DNA of 64,000 nucleotides from contig NZ_AZAJ01000001.1 in the NCBI RefSeq assembly GCF_000504205.1, forward strand, positions 1,338,879 to 1,402,878. Direction: 5' to 3'. Shown here in pieces: positions 17,706 to 26,735 of the stretch (the first letter of the stretch is position 1; each line of letters opens with the position of its first letter). Made by a program: the position numbers and the translations under genes. The notes beneath the pieces are model-generated. The model worked only from the letters and a program-made list of their open reading frames with translations, was not told the origin of the DNA and did no database searches. The stretch is from Methanolobus tindarius DSM 2278. Lineage in GTDB: Archaea; Halobacteriota; Methanosarcinia; Methanosarcinales; Methanosarcinaceae.

Positions 17706-17787
17706 AATACCACATCCAGATTGGAGAAATCACATTAAGGTAGATTAATTTTGCTTTTTCATTCGGATAATATATTAATATATGACA

Positions 17788-17800
17788 TATAAATATATCT
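17788..17800 (+). promoter_or_regulatory. TATA box of the alpha/beta hydrolase gene
   Basis: TATAAATATATCT lies 17-29 nt before the ATG at 17817, so transcription should begin at or within a few nt of the start codon (leaderless). The interval with the divergent AIM24 gene also contains AT-rich TATA-like elements on the minus strand around 17767-17778. Confidence 0.5.
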
Positions 17801-17816
17801 AAACTGTAAAATCAAT

Positions 17817-18614
17817 ATGTACTCTAACCCGATAAAACATGGCAAAGAACCATACAAAATTGCAGTTATACATGGCGGCCCCGGAGCTCCCGGAACTGTA
17901 ACTGACATGGCTGAGCAACTTTCAGACAGAAATAGTGTACTGGAACCTTTACAGACTGCTATGAGTGTTGACGGGCAGATTAATGAACTTAAATTGATGT
18001 TGAAAAAACATGCAAAATTGCCAGTGACCCTTATAGGACACTCATGGGGAGCATGGCTGGCTTTCATGTTCACTGCAAGTTACCCGGCTTATGTCAGAAA
18101 GCTAATTCTTGTGTCCAGCGGGCCATTTGAGGAGCATTATGCCAGACTGATTATGTCCACCAGACTTGAAAGGCTTGGTGAGACTGGAAGACAGGAATAC
18201 CTGCACCTGAGTACAAGCATGAATGACCCTGCTGCGCGCAATAAAAATATTGCTTTTACAAAATTTGGAAAACTGATTTCTGATGCTGATTCTTTTGAAC
18301 TGGAATCAATGTGGGAGATTAATCCGGTATTCTGTCATGACTGCTATGATCTGAATAAAAGGGTATGGGAAGAAGCCGATTATCTGAGAAGATCAAAAAA
18401 GCTCCTAAAAATGGGAAAAGACATCCACTGTCCGGTAGTTGCCATACACGGAGACTATGACCCGCATCCATACCAAGGTGTAAAGGAACCTCTCTCAAAG
18501 ACACTGGATGACTTCAGGTTCATCCTGCTTGAAAACTGCGGACACTATCCGTGGCTTGAAAAGCATGCATCCAGTGAGTTCTACAAGGTTCTGGAAAAAG
18601 AGCTTGAAAGTTAA
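17817..18614 (+). CDS. Alpha/beta hydrolase
   Basis: 265 residues of the alpha/beta hydrolase fold. The oxyanion-hole region IHGGPGAPGTV (~20) resembles proline iminopeptidase-type hydrolases, the nucleophile elbow is GHSWGAW (Ser ~75), the acid is likely in HGDYDPHP (~205) and the catalytic histidine in ENCGHYPWLE (~240). A small cap domain lies between ~110 and 180. Cytoplasmic, monocistronic. The substrate (peptide, ester or other) cannot be inferred. Confidence 0.85.
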   Translation: MYSNPIKHGKEPYKIAVIHGGPGAPGTVTDMAEQLSDRNSVLEPLQTAMSVDGQINELKLMLKKHAKLPVTLIGHSWGAWLAFMFTASYPAYVRKLILVSSGPFEEHYARLIMSTRLERLGETGRQEYLHLSTSMNDPAARNKNIAFTKFGKLISDADSFELESMWEINPVFCHDCYDLNKRVWEEADYLRRSKKLLKMGKDIHCPVVAIHGDYDPHPYQGVKEPLSKTLDDFRFILLENCGHYPWLEKHASSEFYKVLEKELES

Positions 18615-18632
18615 AGAAAAAACAAAAAAAGA

Positions 18633-18654
18633 CTGATGAATAATTATTCATCAG
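18633..18654 (-). terminator. Palindromic terminator containing the ABCE1 stop codon
   Basis: A perfect 22-bp palindrome with half-site CTGATGAATAA. The TAA stop of the minus-strand ABCE1 gene (18644-18646) sits at its centre, and the minus strand continues CTTTTTTTGTTTTTT. The plus strand lies after the hydrolase gene, so the site may act in both directions. Confidence 0.7.
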
Positions 18655-20416
18655 CAATGTTGTGATAGTAATATTCGCCCTTGGATTTTTGTTCCCTGTC
18701 AAGCCTTGAGTCCTTTTTGTTAACCCTTGGCCGGGAAGTATCTTCATCACGCCTGAATGTGATATCCAGATTTGCAAGGAACTTATTCATACCATCCTGC
18801 ATGCTGGATGGTTCATGAGCCTTACCGTAGACTGCCGGTTCACCTTCAAACACAATGAGACGCTCACTGAGCATGTCTATCATGTAAATATCGTGGTCAA
18901 CAACCATTGCAGTTTTACTGTTGTTCTCGGCGAACCTCTTAATGACTTTTGTTGCCATTGAACGCTGCTCAACGTCAAGGTGAGCACTTGGTTCGTCAAG
19001 AATGTACATGTCAGCATCCTGACAGAGACATGCTGCAATCGCAACCCTCTGGAGTTCTCCGCCACTGAGCTCTGTAAGCATGCGTTCATAGAGTCTTTCA
19101 ATGTTCAGCGGTTTTGCAATCTCAGTCTGGAAATAACTGCTATTGAATTTACTGGAAAGACCGCCCAGGAAATAGCGAACCTGCATAGGACTGTCAGCTT
19201 TGATGTACTGAGGCTTGTATGCTATCTTGATGTCAAGGTCAAGTTTACCTTCATCAGGCTCCACTTCACCTGCAAGTATCTTGACAAATGTGGACTTACC
19301 GATACCGTTGGGACCGACAATTCCCAGAACTTCTCCTTCTTTCAGTGAACCGCCATCGGTTGAAAGTCCAAAGCCTTCACCGTATTTCTTGGAGAATGCA
19401 TCATAGTCTACAAGTGTGTTTATATCAGTTTCAACTCTTGGAGGGTGAACCTCAAACTTAATTGCTTCAGGTCTTACACGCACGTTCTCTTCTGGCAGGA
19501 AACCTTTAAGATACTGGTTGATTGCGATACGCACACCTTTTGGATGGGTGATGACACCATATCCACCGGGCTCACCGTATGCAACGTGTACTGCATCGGC
19601 AAGCATGTCAAGTATAGCAAGGTCGTGCTCTACAACAAGAACCGCCTTGTCTTCAGAGATCTCCTGAATGAGCTGTGCGGTGTTAATACGCTGGTAAATA
19701 TCGAGATATGGACTTATTTCATCAAAGAAGTAGAAATCTGCATCTTTAGCTGCACAGGCTGCAATGGCAACTCTCTGGAGTTCCCCACCACTGAGCTCTG
19801 TGATTTTACGGTCCATTACATGTGAGAGATTGAGACGTTCAACGAGTTCAGGGAGTTTGCCGCGCTCATCGGTCTTGTCAAGGAGTTCACTTGTCTTGCC
19901 CTTGAAAGCCTTTGGAATCATATCCACATACTGTGGTTTCTGTGAGACTTTTATGTCACCATCGACTACATCACTGAAATAATCGTAAAGAGCTGTACCT
20001 GCATAGTGTTCAAGAACCTTTTCCCAGTTACTGTTATCCTCTGAGAAGTTAGGGACCAGAGTACCGGAAAGGATCTGTACTGCGGTACTTTTACCGATAC
20101 CGTTAGGACCAAGGATACCTGTTACTTTTCCAATTTGTGGGATCGGCAGGCCATATAGGGCAAAGCCATTAGGACCGTACCTGTGGGTTGGTTCGGTGAG
20201 TGCCTCCGGAAGACCAATTATCATTATAGCTTCAAAAGGACATTTGTGGACACATATTCCACAACCTACGCACATTTCTTCGGAGATTATTGGTTTTCCG
20301 TCTTCCCCAAAGATGATGGTCTCGTCACCCGTCCTTACACGGGGACAGTATTTTTCACATTCGTGACTGCAACGTCTTGGCTGACACCTGTCTTTGTTCA
20401 ATATGGCAATTCGCAT
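18644..20416 (-). CDS. ABCE1/Rli1 ribosome recycling ATPase
   Basis: 590 residues, the usual ABCE1 length. N-terminal Fe-S region: CQPRRCSHECEKYCP and a ferredoxin-like CVGCGICVHKCP, ligands for two [4Fe-4S] clusters. Twin ATPase domains each have a P-loop GPNGIGKST (residues ~104 and ~371) and signature LSGGELQRVAIA. ABCE1 splits ribosomes into subunits after termination with aRF1/aPelota and is essential in archaea. It is followed on the same strand by an EMC6-like protein gene upstream (20479-20892). The stop codon is embedded in a palindromic terminator. Confidence 0.97.
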   Translation of the reverse strand: MRIAILNKDRCQPRRCSHECEKYCPRVRTGDETIIFGEDGKPIISEEMCVGCGICVHKCPFEAIMIIGLPEALTEPTHRYGPNGFALYGLPIPQIGKVTGILGPNGIGKSTAVQILSGTLVPNFSEDNSNWEKVLEHYAGTALYDYFSDVVDGDIKVSQKPQYVDMIPKAFKGKTSELLDKTDERGKLPELVERLNLSHVMDRKITELSGGELQRVAIAACAAKDADFYFFDEISPYLDIYQRINTAQLIQEISEDKAVLVVEHDLAILDMLADAVHVAYGEPGGYGVITHPKGVRIAINQYLKGFLPEENVRVRPEAIKFEVHPPRVETDINTLVDYDAFSKKYGEGFGLSTDGGSLKEGEVLGIVGPNGIGKSTFVKILAGEVEPDEGKLDLDIKIAYKPQYIKADSPMQVRYFLGGLSSKFNSSYFQTEIAKPLNIERLYERMLTELSGGELQRVAIAACLCQDADMYILDEPSAHLDVEQRSMATKVIKRFAENNSKTAMVVDHDIYMIDMLSERLIVFEGEPAVYGKAHEPSSMQDGMNKFLANLDITFRRDEDTSRPRVNKKDSRLDREQKSKGEYYYHNIADE

Positions 20417-20478
20417 GTAAGATCCCTGTTAATAAAACTATCAATAAAATAGAGTGTTAAAAGATAAAAAATAGAAGA

Positions 20479-20892
20479 TCAATTCAGAAGCAATGTCCAT
20501 GTTACAAGACAGAAGTCAACAACTATGAACTCTACGTAGAACCAGTCCTTAAAACCAAACTCTTTGGGCTTTATCTTGAATATCGGGAATGAGAATTTCA
20601 TGACATAGAAGGAAATACCGACTATGAACATCATTATTACATACCATTTAATGGTGGGGTCATCACCGACACCAAGCTGCATATAGGCAATTGAACCTGC
20701 TACTATACCTAAAATAGCGGCAACTGCCGTTTTGATGATTCCCTCCTTATGAGCCTGCTTCTTTTCCTCCGGTGTTTTCATCTTGAACTGTGTCTTACCG
20801 GGGCGGGAAGGAGTAGGAGCTGGTTGCGCATCATCAGCGGGCTTTACTTCATTTTTAGCCACTGATGACTTTTTCTTGGATGATTTTGACAA
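20479..20892 (-). CDS. Small membrane protein, possibly EMC6-like
   Basis: 137 residues: a charged, Lys/Pro-rich N-terminal ~55 residues (TPSRPGKTQFKMKTPEEKK) then three hydrophobic helices (~52-70, ~82-100, ~118-135), the last containing acidic residues (WFYVEFIVVDFCLVTW). Three short helices after a soluble tail resemble archaeal EMC6-like proteins, but this is a weak resemblance. The start is TTG at 20890-20892 with GGAGA 12 nt upstream; no ATG is available. It lies 63 nt upstream of the ABCE1 gene on the same strand. Confidence 0.55.
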   Translation of the reverse strand: MSKSSKKKSSVAKNEVKPADDAQPAPTPSRPGKTQFKMKTPEEKKQAHKEGIIKTAVAAILGIVAGSIAYMQLGVGDDPTIKWYVIMMFIVGISFYVMKFSFPIFKIKPKEFGFKDWFYVEFIVVDFCLVTWTLLLN

Positions 20893-20980
20893 ATTGATCT
20901 GATCTCCTGGTACAACTTGGATAGTGTGGGTACTATAAAATCAAGTACTTATATAAATGTTTATCCTGCCAAGGAGAACT

Positions 20981-22003
20981 TCATACAAATTCATTGCTAA
21001 GTACATTTTCTATCTTATCAATGGAAAGTGCATTAAAACCGATGGAATCGAGGTGTTTTGCAAATCTTCCGGGGCGATGGCCGTTGGGATGATAGACAAC
21101 CGTAAACTCCGGATCGATGTTCTTTACCATATCTTCAAGCCCGCGTGCGTCAAGATGATCACTTATCTGGATTGCAGGATAGCGATAATCACTGCGCCCT
21201 GTCATGACAAATTTGGAGATATTTGCCGGGAGTTTGTCCAGGTCCCAGGGCGGTACTATACTTATACTGTCACCGCAGCAATTGCCGAGATATTCCAGTT
21301 CCCCGGCATCCTCTAGAAGAGTTTTTGTAAGGGAAAGTGACTGGTCATCCATTTCTATGACACCTTCATAACCAAATCCCCTCAGAAGTTCCACAGCTCT
21401 TTGCGCTTTGCCGAATGCATAGGCTCCAAAAGCAATTGAAGTATTGTCCCTGAAAGCGTTCTCAAAACCTTCCAGGTCATCATCAAAGAAGCAGGTTGTG
21501 TCCCCGGGGTCACCGTAGTTGGCTTCGGTAATAAGAAGGTCACATTCAGGAAGCATGGAAGCATCTTTCACGTCACCTGTGACAAGTATGCGGGTTCCCA
21601 CTTCGTTTTCCCACATGAATGCCACAGAGCCAACAGTATGGAAATTAGGGAATGTGTGAACTTTTACACCACTGACCTCAATGGTTTCCCCGACTTTGAA
21701 TGTCCTGCCTGCATACTTGCGATCATGACGTATCTCAAGTGCAAGGGCGGTCTTTTCAGAGCAGACTGCACGGTCAGAAAGCATAGCAGACTTGCCGTTA
21801 TGATCAGAATGTGCGTGGGTGATGAGATAAGCATCAGGTTGCTGGTATTTGGCAGGAGTTCGGGTTGTATCAATAGAAAAAGTTACAAGTTTTCCTTCGG
21901 TTGACCTGAACTTAATAGAAAGATGAGGTTTAAACGAACCACGGGAATTCTTCTCCCTGAAAACCATTACACCAAGATCAACCAGTTCTTTCAATTTCTG
22001 CAT
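20981..22003 (-). CDS. Metallo-beta-lactamase-fold hydrolase, probable nuclease
   Basis: 340 residues with the metallo-beta-lactamase zinc site THAHSDHNG (HxHxDH, ~82) and downstream ligands FPNFHTVGSVAF and VTGDVKDASML. The later segments SIAFGAYAFGKAQRAVELL and the C-terminal FTVVYHPNG resemble SNM1/CPSF-type exonuclease-like proteins of archaea (YSH1/exonuclease-of-lactamase-fold group) rather than small-molecule hydrolases. A full beta-CASP domain of aCPSF1 type and KH domains are absent. Acts presumably on DNA or RNA ends. GAGG directly precedes the ATG. Confidence 0.8.
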   Translation of the reverse strand: MQKLKELVDLGVMVFREKNSRGSFKPHLSIKFRSTEGKLVTFSIDTTRTPAKYQQPDAYLITHAHSDHNGKSAMLSDRAVCSEKTALALEIRHDRKYAGRTFKVGETIEVSGVKVHTFPNFHTVGSVAFMWENEVGTRILVTGDVKDASMLPECDLLITEANYGDPGDTTCFFDDDLEGFENAFRDNTSIAFGAYAFGKAQRAVELLRGFGYEGVIEMDDQSLSLTKTLLEDAGELEYLGNCCGDSISIVPPWDLDKLPANISKFVMTGRSDYRYPAIQISDHLDARGLEDMVKNIDPEFTVVYHPNGHRPGRFAKHLDSIGFNALSIDKIENVLSNEFV

Positions 22004-22116
22004 CCCTCGAAACTGGAATGAGCTTAAGCTATTTACGCTTTTTCGAAAACAGATAAAAACAGGATGTTGTGAATGGAATTATACAGGAATAAAAGCAAGA
22101 ATAAAAAACAAAAGTC

Positions 22117-22133
22117 AGGTGCTTAAAGCACCT
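22117..22133 (-). terminator. Terminator with the thioredoxin stop codon in its loop
   Basis: Palindrome AGGTGCTT-A-AAGCACCT; the TAA stop of the thioredoxin gene (22123-22125) lies at the centre. The minus strand continues GACTTTTGTTTTTTATTC. Confidence 0.65.
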
Positions 22134-22392
22134 TTTTAAGTTCCTCAAGGAGGATTCCTGAGGTAGTAAGGCCTGTGAAGCGCTTTGCCACTTCTCCGTC
22201 TTTGAGAATGATAAGTGTAGGTACTGCCTGAATACCATATTGTGCTGCAAGACTCTGGTTCTGGTCAACATCAATGACTTTTACATCAATCTGACCTGCA
22301 AGTTCAGCTTCAACCTTTTCAAGATGAGGCTTCTGCATCTTACAAGGTCCACACCAGGTTGCACTGAAATCTAGAAGTTCCACTTTGCTCAT
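22123..22392 (-). CDS. trxA: Thioredoxin
   Basis: 89 residues with the thioredoxin active site WCGPCK (~12), the cis-proline VPTLIIL and glycine GEVAKRFTG. Reduces disulphides in the cytoplasm, probably with a NADPH or ferredoxin-dependent reductase encoded elsewhere. Start set at the ATG 22390-22392 with GAGGTG 6 nt upstream; a GTG three codons earlier is unlikely. A possible TATA element on the minus strand near 22559-22568 would give a long (~150 nt) leader. Confidence 0.93.
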   Translation of the reverse strand: MSKVELLDFSATWCGPCKMQKPHLEKVEAELAGQIDVKVIDVDQNQSLAAQYGIQAVPTLIILKDGEVAKRFTGLTTSGILLEELKKVL

Positions 22393-22589
22393 ATAATACA
22401 CCTCTTTATTGTATAGTCGATGAATAAATTATTTTTACTTATCGATACAAGAATGCACCTTCAGTAGGAATTAGTCTTCCTAGTGATAATTTGTCCCCGC
22501 AAATTATATGTCTCTTTCGAACGGTGATGCACTTTGCATACACAACCATGTTGGCAATTCTATATAAACATTTCGCCGGCATTATATAA

Positions 22590-23381
22590 TTACATCCTTC
22601 TTATCTTTGAAGTAAGATCAAGAGGCTTTGCATAATATGGAGCTGTAGTCACAATGAAGTCTACATGTTTTGCATAATCAGAGACCATGCTAAGTTCAAT
22701 TCCCCCGACTGCTATCTCAAGATGTGGATTCAATGACCGCAGTTCCGGTACAAATGTTTCCAGCTCTTCAGGGCTATAATGGTCAAGTAAAAGTATGTCT
22801 GCCACCGGAGCAGCTTCCAGAGCTTCTTCCCTGGTTCTTGGTTCGATCTCAACCTTACGCATTGCCCTGAGATTTACCTGCTTCTCCATTACATCAAGGT
22901 GATTCTGTGTGACAAGAATGGAATCACTTAGAGAATTACGGTGATGGTCGCCTCCACCGATCTTTACTGCCTTGAGCTCATATTTCCTGAATCCCGGATG
23001 GGTCTTGCGACTTGTTGCCACCATTATATCAGGATTGGACTTTCTTGCAAGTTCAACAGTAAAGCGTGTTTTTGATGCAATGGAACAGACCATTGAAAGG
23101 AATGTCTGCGATATTCTCCAGAGCTTAAAGATAGTTGGAAGATCTCCCTGAGCTTCAAAAATAACATCATTCGGATTAAACTCATCCCCATTTGAAACCA
23201 TGTTCACGACTTCAAGACCATTTTTCCTGTAGAAAGCCGCAAGGTCATCCATACAAGCAGCAACACCATGTTCCCTTGATTTTATACGAATCCGGCCATT
23301 GCCTTCTATCTCAAGAAACTCAGTAGTCTCATCTCCGTATGGGCAATCTTCTGTAAGGTAAAGGTCAAAAAAGTCTATCAT
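22590..23381 (-). CDS. modD: ModD-like protein (quinolinate phosphoribosyltransferase family)
   Basis: 263 residues of the nicotinate-nucleotide pyrophosphorylase fold, closest to ModD: LTEDCPYGDETTEFL (~8), SIASKTRFTVELAR (~100), VATSRKTHPGFRKYELKAV (~120), GGGDHHRNSLSDSILVTQNH and the terminal VTTAPYYAKPLDL. ModD proteins are associated with molybdenum or tungsten use in other organisms but the reaction is unsettled. It differs from NadC in the substrate-binding Arg/Lys pattern. GGTGAC lies before the ATG. No modABC genes occur nearby. Confidence 0.8.
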   Translation of the reverse strand: MIDFFDLYLTEDCPYGDETTEFLEIEGNGRIRIKSREHGVAACMDDLAAFYRKNGLEVVNMVSNGDEFNPNDVIFEAQGDLPTIFKLWRISQTFLSMVCSIASKTRFTVELARKSNPDIMVATSRKTHPGFRKYELKAVKIGGGDHHRNSLSDSILVTQNHLDVMEKQVNLRAMRKVEIEPRTREEALEAAPVADILLLDHYSPEELETFVPELRSLNPHLEIAVGGIELSMVSDYAKHVDFIVTTAPYYAKPLDLTSKIRRM

Positions 23382-23579
23382 TTTGTCACCTGCATGAGTA
23401 ATAGTGTGGATGATTCATAACTATTACTATTTTTGTGCTACAACTAAAATCAAAAACTCACATCCCACTTTAGATATAAATATATAGACTCCCTCTCATT
23501 TTGAATATACATTACAATTTCTTTGATATTAAATACTCAGATCAAATCGGGTGAAATCAGGCAAAAGGATGTGCATGCA

Positions 23580-24437
23580 ATGTTTAAGAAAAAGATAGAA
23601 TTGATAATCGTATTTTTGGTAATAACTGGAGCGTGCACATTAGTTGCAAGTGCAGACCAAACCAACGATTCTGACAAATACACTTTCCAGAATTACGGTG
23701 GCGAAGTTTACACACCTGAACCGATGGAGTTTGGGGCTAATTTGAATGACAACGAGAAGGAAACTTTAGAGAATGGAACTGAAAGGAAACATTTACTGCT
23801 CCAGTTTTACGAAATTCCAGGTGAAGTACAGTTTGAATTGTTAGAATTATATGGCCTTCATGTTTTAAGTTACGCCGGCTCCGAAGCATATGTGTTTTCA
23901 ATGCCAGCAGATTATACTGCGGCTGACCTGCCGGATAATGTAGGACTGAGATGGATGGGAGAAATTCCGGTGGAGAACAAGTATCAATATTATGGTACGG
24001 ACGTTCCATATTATGCAAAGATGGAAGATGGGAATGTAAAATTAGCTGTTTTCTTTTATGAAGATGTAACTTCACAAGCTTCAATAAACATAATACAAAA
24101 ATACACAGATAATTTCTCAGCTCCTTCCAACCTAAGACCGTGGTATTATGAAACAATTACCAATGAAACAAATATATCTTTAATTGTCAAGGAAGATGCT
24201 GTTCAACAAATCGGATACTATGGCTCTGAACCTGTGCCGGAGTATGGTAGGGATTTTGTAGACAATGAAGAAACAGAAGAATATGAGTATTATATTGTAG
24301 ATGAACAAGAAAATAACAGTCAGGAAACTGCTGAAAACATCAATGATTCGGAAGAGAAAGAAACTGCCGGCTTCACAGCAACCATTGCAATCATGGTTTT
24401 TGCATTGATTGCTATTTTTAACGCAAGGAAAGACTAA
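23580..24437 (+). CDS. Exported protein with PGF-CTERM-like archaeosortase signal
   Basis: 285 residues from the ATG at 23580 (earlier in-frame starts give an implausible leader). A signal peptide (~1-25, ELIIVFLVITGACTLVASA) and a C-terminal tripartite signal (TAGFTATIAIMVF, helix, FNARKD) resemble PGF-CTERM with Ala in place of Pro, implying archaeosortase processing and lipid attachment (inference). The central segment (LLLQFYEIPGEVQFELLELY, YVFSMPADYTAADLP) resembles the inhibitor/propeptide region of archaeal surface subtilases, but no protease domain follows. An acidic Asn/Glu-rich linker precedes the anchor. Confidence 0.65.
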   Translation: MFKKKIELIIVFLVITGACTLVASADQTNDSDKYTFQNYGGEVYTPEPMEFGANLNDNEKETLENGTERKHLLLQFYEIPGEVQFELLELYGLHVLSYAGSEAYVFSMPADYTAADLPDNVGLRWMGEIPVENKYQYYGTDVPYYAKMEDGNVKLAVFFYEDVTSQASINIIQKYTDNFSAPSNLRPWYYETITNETNISLIVKEDAVQQIGYYGSEPVPEYGRDFVDNEETEEYEYYIVDEQENNSQETAENINDSEEKETAGFTATIAIMVFALIAIFNARKD

Positions 24438-24451
24438 AAAAGAAAATAAAA

Positions 24452-24468
24452 GGAGGAATTAGTCCTCC
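24452..24468 (-). terminator. Hairpin overlapping the acs stop codon
   Basis: GGAGGA-ATTAG-TCCTCC; the acs TAA stop (24459-24461) lies in the loop, and the minus strand continues TTTTATTTTCTTTTTT. On the plus strand it follows the exported-protein gene, so it may serve both convergent genes. Confidence 0.65.
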
Positions 24469-26348
24469 AGTGTAGAAATGTCTCCGGGGTCCTGGCCAAG
24501 TTCCTGAGCCTTGAGGAGACGTCTCATTATTTTTCCGCTTCGGGTCTTTGGCAGGGATTCCACGAACTCGATCTCTGATGGAATTGCTATCGGACCGAGG
24601 TTCATCCTGACGTGGTAGACAAGTTCCAGTTTGAGTTTATCGCTGGCTGTGTAGCCCATACGTAGAATAATGAAAGCCTTGATAGAATCTCCCTTGAGTG
24701 GGTCTGGTTTTCCGATAACTGCTGCTTCTGCAACAGCTTCATGGGAAACGAGGGCACTTTCAACTTCTGCACTACCGATGTTGTGACCGGCAACGATCAG
24801 GACATCATCTGAACGACCGAGGATCATGATGTAGCCGTCCTCATCCTTTACAGCAAGGTCGCCTGCTGCGTAGTAGTTCCCAACAGTGCTCCAGTACTGG
24901 CGATACCTCTCATCGTTGTTGTAAACCGTTCTCATCATGGAAGGCCAGGGTTCCTTAATAACAAGGAAACCACCTGTTCCGGCTGGAACCGGTTCTCCAT
25001 TTTCATCAACGACATCTGCAACTATACCCGGAACCGGACGGCCTGCAAAGCCAGGTTTCATCGGCTCACCAATAGCGGTTGTAAGCATGTGCATTCCGGT
25101 CTCAGTCTGCCACCACGTATCAAGTATCGGACACTTTTCCTTACCGATTACACGATAGTACCACTCAAACGCCTCCGGGTTGAGTGGTTCACCTACAGAA
25201 CCCAGTATTCTCAGTGAACTGAGGTTGTACTTTTCAGGCCACTCCTCACCCATTCTCATAAACATTCTGATAGCAGTCGGTGCTGTGTAGAAGATAGTGA
25301 CATCAAACTCCTCTATCATGCTCCACCAGACACCAGGGTCTGGATAATCAGGAGTTGTTTCGGATATCAGGATAGTTGCTCCCATGGCAAGTGGACCATA
25401 TACAATGTAACTGTGGCCTGTGATCCATCCCGGGTCTGCCGTACACCACATGACATCGCTCTCCTGGAGGTCGAACATGTTCTTTGTAGTATAATATGTA
25501 CCAACCATGTAACCGCCGCATGCGTGAACGATTCCCTTTGCAGGACCTGTTGTACCACTGGTGTACAGGATGAACAGCGGATCCTCGGAATCCATTACCT
25601 CAGGCTCACATTCCTTTTCCACATCTTCCATTATTTCATAGAAATCGACCTCAATCTCAGAGAAAAGTTCCATCTGAGGTGTCATTCTCCTTAGAACAAC
25701 AATCTTCTCTACACTGGAAGCATTAACAACAGCCTCATCTACAAGAGTCTTGAGGTCAATCCTCTTTCCACGCCTGAGACTTGCATCAGCAGTAATGACA
25801 ATCTTTGCCTGTGCATCCTTGATTCTGGAGTGAAGCGCATTTGCACCGAATCCGCCAAATACAACACTGTGTACGGCACCGATACGTGCACATGCGAGCA
25901 TTGCAATAATCTGCTCCGGGACAAACGGCATGTAGATACAAACTCTGTCACCCTTCTCTACTCCAAGGGACTTGAGACCGTTTGCAAATCTCATAACCTC
26001 ACGGTAAAGCTGGCGATATGTGAGAATCTCTTCCTTGCCATCATCACCTACCCAGATGATAGCTACCTTGTTCCTTTTACCGTTCATCACATGCCTGTCA
26101 AGACAGTTGTGAGTGATATTCATTTTAGCATTGGTAAACCATTTTGCATATGGGTGGTCCCATTCTCTGACCTTATCCCACTTCTCAAACCATTCCAGTT
26201 CTTCAGCAACGTTTTCCCAGTGTTTTTCAGGATCTTTAAGGAATTCATTGTAAGCAGTTTCATAATCGCCTATCCATGAATTTTCTTTTACGGAAGGATC
26301 AGGAAGATAGCTTTTCCCATCCAATTTGACATCAAAATTTTCAGACAT
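24459..26348 (-). CDS. acs: Acetyl-CoA synthetase (AMP-forming)
   Basis: 629 residues, full length. ANL-superfamily motifs: YTSGTTGPAKGIVHACGG (A3, ~262), DTWWQTETGMH (A5), GRSDDVLIVAGHNIGSAEVE (A8, hinge) and LPKTRSGKIMRR (A10 with catalytic Lys). It converts acetate, ATP and CoA to acetyl-CoA; in methylotrophic Methanosarcinaceae this serves acetate assimilation. GGAG lies 6 nt before the ATG. The stop codon is embedded in a hairpin. The upstream 387 nt contain at least one distal TATA element, so a long leader is possible. Confidence 0.96.
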   Translation of the reverse strand: MSENFDVKLDGKSYLPDPSVKENSWIGDYETAYNEFLKDPEKHWENVAEELEWFEKWDKVREWDHPYAKWFTNAKMNITHNCLDRHVMNGKRNKVAIIWVGDDGKEEILTYRQLYREVMRFANGLKSLGVEKGDRVCIYMPFVPEQIIAMLACARIGAVHSVVFGGFGANALHSRIKDAQAKIVITADASLRRGKRIDLKTLVDEAVVNASSVEKIVVLRRMTPQMELFSEIEVDFYEIMEDVEKECEPEVMDSEDPLFILYTSGTTGPAKGIVHACGGYMVGTYYTTKNMFDLQESDVMWCTADPGWITGHSYIVYGPLAMGATILISETTPDYPDPGVWWSMIEEFDVTIFYTAPTAIRMFMRMGEEWPEKYNLSSLRILGSVGEPLNPEAFEWYYRVIGKEKCPILDTWWQTETGMHMLTTAIGEPMKPGFAGRPVPGIVADVVDENGEPVPAGTGGFLVIKEPWPSMMRTVYNNDERYRQYWSTVGNYYAAGDLAVKDEDGYIMILGRSDDVLIVAGHNIGSAEVESALVSHEAVAEAAVIGKPDPLKGDSIKAFIILRMGYTASDKLKLELVYHVRMNLGPIAIPSEIEFVESLPKTRSGKIMRRLLKAQELGQDPGDISTLED

Positions 26349-26735
26349 GTTTACTCCATTTATAACTAATAACCATTATGTTTCTTTTATGACCCTGATT
26401 AATCTCAGAGTCTTGAACCAATACCTGCAGAGCAACCGTCTCATGTCATTTTGAAAAACAAACAAAGGTTCTTATGGAACCCCGGGACATGAAAGGGACC
26501 GCATTGAAAGAGCAAACTAAGTTTAGTCACTCCTCAATCATCATGTATAATCATGATAATAATATATACCTATTTTGGTCTCCAGACAGATACCATGTAA
26601 TAAAAACAACCACAATAGTATGAAAAAATATGAGAGACCATGTAGACTAACAGGAGAAAAACAATATCAAAACCTAAATTCAGACAGAATTATCTCTGGA
26701 TGAAATCAAGATCAGAACTAAAAAAGAGAAAAGAA
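26349..26735. other. Intergenic region upstream of acs
   Basis: 387 nt with no credible coding frame. On the minus strand GGTATATATT (26561-26570) is a TATA candidate that would give a ~190-nt acs leader, and CATAAAAGA (~26390) is a proximal alternative with a ~20-nt leader. A dyad ATCATG-TATAAT-CATGAT (26540-26557) covers the expected distal start site. A small hairpin GGTTC/GAACC is near 26470. The end next to NAC is T-rich on the minus strand and may terminate NAC transcription. Confidence 0.5.

Noticed and set aside
22505-22530. GTTCGAA resembling a tRNA T-loop
   Set aside because: No acceptor, D or anticodon stems around it; part of the thioredoxin leader region.
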